A stretch of 64,000 nucleotides of DNA from Prostheceraeus crozeri (lineage: Eukaryota > Platyhelminthes > Polycladida > Euryleptidae): positions 62,001-126,000 of the forward strand of contig CAJQUW010016165.1 in NCBI GenBank assembly GCA_907163375.1, read 5' to 3'. The notes beneath the pieces are model-generated. The model did not search any database and was not told where the DNA came from. It worked only from the letters and a program-made list of their open reading frames with translations. The translations under genes and the position numbers were made by a program. This document shows, in pieces, positions 57,191 through 64,000 of this stretch (position 1 is the stretch's first letter; each line of letters starts with the position of its first letter).

Positions 57191-58435
57191 ACTGTTAGAC
57201 CCAGCAAGCTGTGTGCTAAATATGAAAACATCATTGAGATCATTGCGCTTCCCGCAGTTGCTGCCGATGAAATTTACAAAACAATTAATAGTGAAACTTT
57301 TATTGTATTAACATAGGAACAGCTAGGACTCATACACAATATACTGTACAACTGGATAGTGGAAAAAATTCATTCACATCAGATAAGAGCATGCATGCAG
57401 TTGATCCAATTCTACGATGCGCTGAAATAAATAACTAGATAAAAGTAAACATTCACAGAAAAATTGGATAAAAATGTCTGGCCCTCTAAGTTTCTTCAGT
57501 GAATACTTCCTTAAGTTTAAGAAAGCAGTTCCAAAGTCTTTTAAAGGACCCCAAGCTGCATTACTTATGAAAATAGCAGTTTCTCCGTCGTCGTGGACAG
57601 TATAGCAAGGTTTTCGTCTGGTCTAACAAATTACTCAACGCATGTAGAGAACATATTTTCACAACTTCATCAAAATTCTGATCAAAAGTTTTTGAAAAAT
57701 ATATAACAATTTTCAATACTAATAATTACAATAATGTTTATCATCTCACATGAAAGCAAAATATCGACAGCACGAAACATAAATATAGGAAGATTGTTTC
57801 TGCCTCGCTACATTTGTTTAAATAAAATTTGGATATGTAAAGACAAAGGAGAGAAGGTAAGGTACACCAAAAGATTGTGCTCTTACGTTTTCCATAAATA
57901 TATTGGAATACATTTCTGGGCCGCCTTCAAAAAATAGTGATGAATTTTGACAGATGATACTATGAAGTGACCATGTCAACGGTTAAAAGCTTCTTATCGA
58001 ACAATGTTTGCAACAATATTTTAGCAGTCCGCAAGTGCATATCGAGAGGCACTGATAGTGGAAGTCTCCTTATAGAATTCAGAGGCTACATACCTTTAAC
58101 ACTGAACATTGTTTTGTCAGCACTTGGTTGTCGATGAGAATCTCCTCCCAAACGCAGCGGCTTTTCGATAGGAAATATCGTCTTGTATCCGCATCTAAAA
58201 TTGAGATAAACAACATATCAACATAGGGCTACTACACGATAAAGCTTCATTTTTTGCACAGGCACACGAAATTTCGGAACCTCCACTAACGTATCATGAA
58301 GCATGCAATTGAAGAATTAGTAATTATTAAAAAGTAGGCTACACTCAAACTCAGCAAACGTTAAACCCTCCCTCTGCAGTTTAGAGACAAAAATCTCATC
58401 TCTCGAACTTTGATATGACAACTCTTACCCTCGCC
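57191..58435. other. No supported gene
   Basis: Apart from two adjoining open stretches on the minus strand at about 57480-57720 that I could not identify, nothing is seen. Confidence 0.35.
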
Positions 58436-58443
58436 GCTTGCTG

Positions 58444-59284
58444 CAAGGTTGGGCAAAAACTTGGGGTCAAAACCCAAAACCTAAGTTTCAATAAATGAAT
58501 GAAATCAAGTAGACGAAGTGCATTCTTTGTATTTTGTGCTGACATAAAGATTCTTCTATAGGCCAAAATTCTTATTGGTCCCATGAGAAGTGTGGTATTA
58601 GTGGGAAACGATTTATTATTGCAATAATTAATGTAATTAGTCGCCTAAGTACATGTATTACGTCATAAAGTTTTCTTTTAATTTAACCTACACTGATATA
58701 CTGACTAATTGAAGATCTTTGATTTAGTTATGATTGAGTTACACATCGCTCATAGCAAAGCAATTGTTTTTCATTTTATCATTCAGAAATATAAACAAGC
58801 TTGATAAATATTATAGCTGCGCAGTAAGTGAATGGTTAAACATATTTAGAATGCGAAATCGGAATGATTTTATTTTTTGGATAAATGTCGGCCATCGCAG
58901 AAAGTTAAGGGTGCGAAGATAACTGCGAAGATGTAAAATATGCGGAATATATAATAATTCAATATGCACAAATGCAGCAAAAGACATGTAAACTTACAGT
59001 AGATACAATATGTATGAACTGTCAATGCGCGGTATTGTCAAGCCCAGAATGAAATAGCTAATAATCACCAGTATCTCACTTTTGAAATATTCTGTGAATC
59101 CAGTGGAAATTTGATAAAATATCAGAACTTTATTTTATGCTCTTATCCTGTAGCTCTCCTAAGATTCAAATCAAAATACTAATTTTTGTAACTTGATCTG
59201 TATAGGCCTATATTCAGCATTAATAGAAAACCCAAGTTTTGTATCACTTACCCAAGGTCGACCCAAAACCATAGGTCCAACCTT
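58444..59284. mobile_element. Non-autonomous hAT-like element (841 bp)
   Basis: The left tip CAAGGTTGGGCAAAAACTTG and the right tip (complement AAGGTTGGACCTATGGTTTT) form imperfect inverted repeats with TGGGGTC/TTGGGTCGACC subterminal blocks. An 8-bp direct repeat GCTTGCTG lies at 58436-58443 and 59285-59292. With that duplication, the right tip lacks the terminal C. 8-bp duplications with CA-starting tips fit hAT. No transposase is encoded. Confidence 0.7.
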
Positions 59285-59784
59285 GCTTGCTGTCACTTCA
59301 GCACTTGTGTCAAATACAATGATTAGAACCTACCATAGGAAGCGGTCGGGGAATCAAGGGCGTTAATGTTCTTTATTGACAAATCAGTTGTCACTCACTC
59401 AGTATAATACCATGATACGATGATTAGAGCTGTAAATTTCCAATTATAGCTCTAGTTTATCTAAATCACCCTTAGTCAAAGATAGAAAGCAAAATGACTA
59501 TATTAGGCATTTTTCTTTACTGATGCAACTTGGGACGTAACAGAAAGTGGAGTGGATGTGAAGATGTGAATGACAATTGCATCACAATTACGTTTACAGG
59601 AAACAACTATTAACTCATGATAAAGTGTATTTGTTGAAAATTGAAGTTTGCAAAACGATTGACCTTTATGATTGCTCGTAGACTGTGAGTCTTAAATATT
59701 AGTTGCATTGTGCTATAGGTGCACATTTCGAGAGATCTGTTCGCTCTATACTTCAGTTCTCACTTTTTTTGTCTGGAGGCCAAG
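59285..59784. other. No recognisable gene
   Basis: This would be the promoter region if the first exon at 59785 is real. No clear TATA box is seen; TACTTCAGTTCT at about 59750 could contain an initiator. Confidence 0.3.
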
Positions 59785-59814
59785 ATGATGCGAGCGTTGC
59801 TACTGCCATTGCTT
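59785..59814 (+). CDS. Candidate first exon, signal peptide start
   Basis: GCCAAGATGATGCGAG gives a good translation-start context. The frame reads MMRALLLPLL, a charged then strongly hydrophobic start of a signal peptide, and then meets GTATGA, a plausible splice donor (GT at 59815). Read through, the frame stops at once, so only splicing would make it a gene. No downstream exon was found before the PLE at 62.2 kb; they may lie beyond the window or not exist. Confidence 0.25.
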
Positions 59815-62107
59815 GTATGAATTGGAAATTGCAAAAGTAATATATGCACATGCAGTTCTGGCAGAGAACATACATGTATATGTACATGTGCTTTAAGTAG
59901 AGAAACTGCTAGCTAGTCATGAAGCAAACTTCTTAGGACACCGAGTCATGGACAAAGAAGAAAAATTTTTCAAATGTACATGCACATGTATTCCATGACT
60001 AGCAGGCTATGCATGTTGAATGCGAATTATCCAGCTCATAGGTGTTAAAAACGGTTCTAGTAACGGGCCACATCATGGATATGATTAGCTTTGTGATCAG
60101 CTAATTCTGTAGTAGACTACTACAGAAATCAGAATCATTGAAATGATAATAGGCCTGCTGTGAAGAGCAGGCCTCTGCAACTTCTTTTTTTTTAACAAAA
60201 GATGAAACCAAAAGCAGATGCTGAAGGTGCACATTTGTTATCAAAAACGATGCTTAACCAAAATTTTAACCTGTAGTTGTTTTTACGATTTCCAAAATAT
60301 TCTGTTTTCATTGAAACATCTTAGGGCTTTTCCGCAAGTTTAGAGCAGTGACAAATATAGTTTTAAGAAATATAAACCATGCACAGAAATTGTACCCACA
60401 ACTCTGCACCGGAGCAAGATTTCGGAATGCTCAAATACTTGCATAAAAACCGTGGCCATTGCCAAAGTGGCCAGTCTTAACAAAGGAAATCTGCGATCTA
60501 TAACGAAACCTACTTTTAAAGCATTTTACAAAAGTTAGTTAAATACACATTAAATACGGAATGCATTGCTAGAAAATTCTATCATTATAAATAATACAAA
60601 TGAGTCAGGGCTGAAAACGGCCGGAGTAATCAAAGCCAGCAGGGTTTGACAACGTACGATGTCAATCAAAATTGATCGCATGCCGCTAACTTCAGACACT
60701 GCTCTACCATCGACTGTCAAGAGCACAGGCAGTAGACGCTACTAGCATTACTCGTATATGTGTTTCCATTGAAATCGAATCATTCATTTTGATTCCTCGA
60801 GATTATTTCCAGTTAATCGAGATATGAAATGGTCATTCGATAGATAGGCTAAGGAATACATAATTCTTACAAAATTCACACATTTGACCATACGGCAGAA
60901 GATCATAGTCATTATAGCAGCACAGAAAAAAATCAAGATCCCCTTTCTTTTGAGGTCGATTTCTACTGGCGCTAAAATTATGCAGAAGTTGACGCCCTTC
61001 GGCGTCCCGCGCTTTTAAAAGTCGATAGAAACAATGTGGGCAGAATGGTGGAGCTTGATCTTTTATTTGCTGCTATAAAAATTCATGTAGGCAAGAATAT
61101 AGGATTCTGACAATTTTATTTGAGATAAGCTATGTGTAATTACATGCAAAAGTTAGTATTCTCTTACTATTTAAGAATCAGTTCGCAACATTTATGTCAG
61201 ATAGAGCACGTTTAGGTAGGTATCTTTAAATATGTTACACTAACTATACATGCTCCTATAATGCTGTTTTCCTTTTGATTGACTAAGCGATTTCCTTTAG
61301 AGGGAATGCATAGTTAATGGTCAAGATAGGCCCATTAAAATTAATCGAAAGGCCGTGCCCGCGGCCTGTTCCATCCCGGTGATGCTTAATCACAGGAGAA
61401 AGAGAACATACGTGGTTTGACGCTTTGAAACTGATTTTTTCATCGCATAAAACTCAATTTTGTCATACTAAAAAGTTATTTCTGATTGATTTGGTCGATG
61501 GTTTATAAAGATGATAAGCTCCTGAAACTCTCAGTCCATCCCGAAGATGATGCCAATCATTTGCACTGCTTCAAATGTTGGAGTTTATTTAAGATGAAAT
61601 TATGCTGATAATGTTATTCAAGTGAAAGGATTTCTATTTTTCCCTCGAAATTAATGTTCATGTTGGCTCATGGTTGAGAAGAAGAACAGAGAAGTGTCAA
61701 TTGTCCTGACGTAGCAGCGTGAAGCAAAGATTGATCAAGCACACTCAAATGAATACCTCCCTAAAGCCTACTCCGCGACAAGCTACCGGAAGCGAAAATC
61801 CCGAAGCTTGTTATTTGGGGGGGGGACTTGCTGTAAAATCCGGTGCCATAAGAAATGAAGGGCTACTGAACGTTGTTTATACAAAAAGTCAAGAATGATT
61901 TAAAGTTTATCATGTCGGCACCTCTCTTATAGTTATAAGAGTTTTATCTGCAGTTTTTCAAGATCTGATCAAATTTTGTCGAATAAATATCACTAACAAA
62001 TTATAATCTCCAAATATTCATTAGTGAGAGAGGATCGAGGAGTTCGTTGAGTTCCGTTGGTAGCTTATCTCTCATGGCGCATCAGCAACATACTGCGCCA
62101 ATTGCTG
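59815..62107. other. No supported gene; small hairpins
   Basis: No coding region is recognised. Perfect hairpins occur at about 60104-60126 (arms TTCTGTAGTA) and 60151-60174 (arms AGGCCTGCT), the second followed by a T-run. There is a G9 run at about 61818. Confidence 0.4.
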
Positions 62108-62241
62108 CACTGTAAATCGCTGGATACGAAAATTACATACAAACATATACCAAAATTACGTACAATTTGAAACTAACATCTGATACGAGATTCTGGTATG
62201 TCTACAGAGATCTGGTATGTTTTTCATACCACATCTCATTT
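62108..62241 (+). mobile_element. Tc1/mariner-type MITE, left end only
   Basis: It starts CACTGTAAATCGCTGGATAC and follows the family as far as TTTTTCATACCACATCTCAT, then stops abruptly where the third PLE's 3' end begins. The expected continuation (TACTTTCGTATACG in copy B) is absent. Confidence 0.8.
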
Positions 62242-64000
62242 AGGAACGATCTAAATCATGTTACATGCAACAAATCATTTCAAAAGCTGAAGTACATGAT
62301 AATTAAATAAGGTACACATAATAACTAGACTCAAATTAATTTACATTTGAAAAAAGCACCATCATGGTTAACTTGCTTATTCAAAGTGGGGTTGAGTTTT
62401 TTTATGTACATGGCTTCCAAAATATTTAGGTCATAAGTGTTGGGAGCTTGAGATAGAATTTTGAAATTGTCAACTTTACAGCTGCAACTGCAATTCAACC
62501 TATGGTCAGAAATGGCGGACATTTTTTCTCGATGTTCTTTTATTCTTAAGTTTAAGTGTCTTGTAGTTCTACCTATGTAGGTAGTGCGAGGGTCCACCTC
62601 ACAAGCGAATTGGTAAATGACATTAGACCTAAGAACTTTGGGAGTATGATCTTTGTTGGAGAAACCACTTTTTAGTTTATTGCATGTGAAAACCCAACGG
62701 ATAGGAAATTCTTTATCTATTCTACGGAATAGTGATAGTAGTTTCTTTTTAAAATAAACCGATTGAATGCCAAAAAATGGAATTTTGACAGTATGGAGGT
62801 ATTTGGATTCATCTTTTTCTTTTGGAGCACAGAATCTTTTGTCCAGATACTGTTTGACCACTTTTTGTATAAAGTACAACGGATATCCGTTGTTTTGAAA
62901 AATTTTGGTCAATTTCCCTATTTCATCATGGAAAGTTTGCCATGACGAGCAGACGATGTAGGCTCTGTTGATCAGAGTGCTTAAAACAGAAATTTTCCAT
63001 TGCATGGGGCATATGGCTCTGAAATTCAAGGTTAGACCGGTGTACGTGGGTTTTCTGTACACCTTAGTAGTTAGCGTGTTGGATGAAACATCCAGGTCAA
63101 TATCTAGAAAAGGTAGCACTTTACCTCCTACCTCTGTGGTGAATTTCATATTACTATGCCACTTGTTAATATAGTTGAAGAAGGATAAGTGGTCATCATC
63201 TTCAAAGATAGCCAAGATGTCATCTACATATCTGACATAGAATTTTAGGTTTAGTTTATCATTTTGTAGGAAAGTCTGTTCTAAATGTCCCATAAATAAG
63301 TTACTGAGGGTTGGGGCTAAGGGGCTACCCATGCTCAAACCATCACTTTGACGATAGAGAATGTTGTTGAACGAGAAAATGCCACCAGTGGCGAATTGAA
63401 GTAATTTTTTGAAGGTGTCTTTACTATATGGTGGTTTTGTGTTATTGGAGCTATACACCTTATCACACGCTAGATCAATGACTTCTTTGAGAGGGACGTT
63501 AGTGAAAAGACTAACAACATCAAAGCTGATGAGTTTCGAATCCGATGAGAATTTGTAGCTAGCGAGTTTGTCTAGCAGATCAGCGTTATTTTGTACTGAG
63601 TACTCCGTAGGAATTATAGGAGTAATGTACTGGTTTAGGTACTTGGCAAGGTTATATTCGGCCGTGCCATAACTGGCGACAACAGGTCTAAGAGGTGCAT
63701 TATTTTTATGTACCTTGGCAGAACCGTAAAGTTTGCCACTACAGGAACCCCTAGGAGTAATTTTAGTGAACACTTGGGAGTCCACGTACGGTTTCACATA
63801 TTTGTTCAAAAAGTATTTTAGTTTATTCTGTTGTTTTATAACAGGGTGATCGAGCATCAATTCATTTTGGTTGTGTGGGATAGCAGTAAATTTGGTAGTA
63901 TCTTCAATGATAGCATTGAGCTTGTTTACATATTCATCAGCATCTAGAATAGCTATACCATTACCTTTGTCCAATGGGACAACTTTGATGTCTTTATTTA
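62242..64000 (-). mobile_element. Penelope-like retroelement, second family (partial)
   Basis: A minus-strand element with a 3' UTR of about 90 bp (62242-62330) and an open coding frame, cut by the window edge. The 3' junction lies inside a MITE copy. It belongs to a different PLE family from copies 1 and 2. Confidence 0.85.
62331..64000 (-). CDS. PLE reverse transcriptase with GIY-YIG endonuclease (partial)
   Basis: Open from the window edge to the stop at 62331; an internal Met lies at 63974, and residues below are numbered from it. The frame has no stops. The N-terminal DKGNGIAILDADEY motif and KLYGSAKVHKNNAPLRPVVA are typical of PLE RTs, followed by SFDVVSLFTNVPL, DGLSMGSPLAPTLSNLFM, and the catalytic YVDD at residues 249-252. 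From about residue 454 the GIY-YIG nuclease shows FACEVD, TTYIGRTTRHLNLRIKEH, a CSCSC zinc-type insertion, the catalytic Glu in NILEAMYIKKLNPTLN, and a short tail. All canonical RT and nuclease positions I can judge are intact, so this is the best candidate in the window for a recently active element. The 5' part lies outside. Confidence 0.92.
   Translation of the reverse strand, partial: NKDIKVVPLDKGNGIAILDADEYVNKLNAIIEDTTKFTAIPHNQNELMLDHPVIKQQNKLKYFLNKYVKPYVDSQVFTKITPRGSCSGKLYGSAKVHKNNAPLRPVVASYGTAEYNLAKYLNQYITPIIPTEYSVQNNADLLDKLASYKFSSDSKLISFDVVSLFTNVPLKEVIDLACDKVYSSNNTKPPYSKDTFKKLLQFATGGIFSFNNILYRQSDGLSMGSPLAPTLSNLFMGHLEQTFLQNDKLNLKFYVRYVDDILAIFEDDDHLSFFNYINKWHSNMKFTTEVGGKVLPFLDIDLDVSSNTLTTKVYRKPTYTGLTLNFRAICPMQWKISVLSTLINRAYIVCSSWQTFHDEIGKLTKIFQNNGYPLYFIQKVVKQYLDKRFCAPKEKDESKYLHTVKIPFFGIQSVYFKKKLLSLFRRIDKEFPIRWVFTCNKLKSGFSNKDHTPKVLRSNVIYQFACEVDPRTTYIGRTTRHLNLRIKEHREKMSAISDHRLNCSCSCKVDNFKILSQAPNTYDLNILEAMYIKKLNPTLNKQVNHDGAFFKCKLI

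Noticed and set aside
57480-57720. Two adjoining open frames on the minus strand that look like one frameshifted coding region
   Set aside because: They are plausible by eye but short, with no start, splice site or recognisable domain; chance cannot be excluded.

Overview
This window looks like intergenic DNA, densely filled with transposable elements, from an animal genome, most likely an aquatic invertebrate. The evidence is: no long host gene; short ORFs; AT-rich sequence with (TA)n microsatellites; exon-like pieces with splice acceptors and AATAAA signals; a PAN/apple-type exon; and the transposon types present (Penelope-like, piggyBac, hAT, Tc1/mariner-type MITEs, a RAG1-like DNA transposon). 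I cannot name the species; an echinoderm, another invertebrate deuterostome or a mollusc are all possible.

Layout. 0-4.8 kb: a Tc1 transposase fragment, a foldback element split by a complete non-autonomous hAT element (8-bp target duplication), and a PAN-like terminal exon. 5-15 kb: a diverged repeat, a 916-bp piggyBac-type MITE, a tRNA-derived SINE, inverted copies of a coding-looking repeat, one candidate host exon, and a second foldback element. 16-23 kb: a broken transposase-like gene, a composite repeat, a TA-flanked MITE and a Penelope-like retroelement (PLE) with an open RT + GIY-YIG frame. 24.8-37.8 kb: three near-identical head-to-tail units of about 4.36 kb, each a Tc1/mariner-type MITE plus 3.3 kb of spacer, closed by a fourth, diverged MITE. 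41-43 kb: a frameshifted second copy of the same PLE between (TA)n tracts. 44.0-47.6 kb: a complete but inactivated transposon with 338-bp inverted repeats, coding for a protein whose N-terminus resembles RAG1's N-terminal zinc-binding region (N-RAG-TP type) and whose C-terminus resembles the RAG1/Transib core. 48-50 kb: satellites, a coiled-coil/membrane ORF and a remnant of an adenain-like protease. 50.5-52.3 kb: an inverted copy of the 18.7-20.4 kb composite repeat. 52.4-54.6 kb: a full-length, inactivated piggyBac element. 55-62 kb: MITE pieces, a 79-bp tandem repeat, a second hAT-type MITE and a possible signal-peptide exon. 62.2-64 kb: a third PLE of another family, inserted into a MITE and running off the window edge.

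The genes do not form a pathway; they are the coding parts of separate mobile elements. The points most worth a second look are the RAG1-like long-TIR element, the tandem array with its two hairpin insertions, and the small gene cluster with a virus-type protease.
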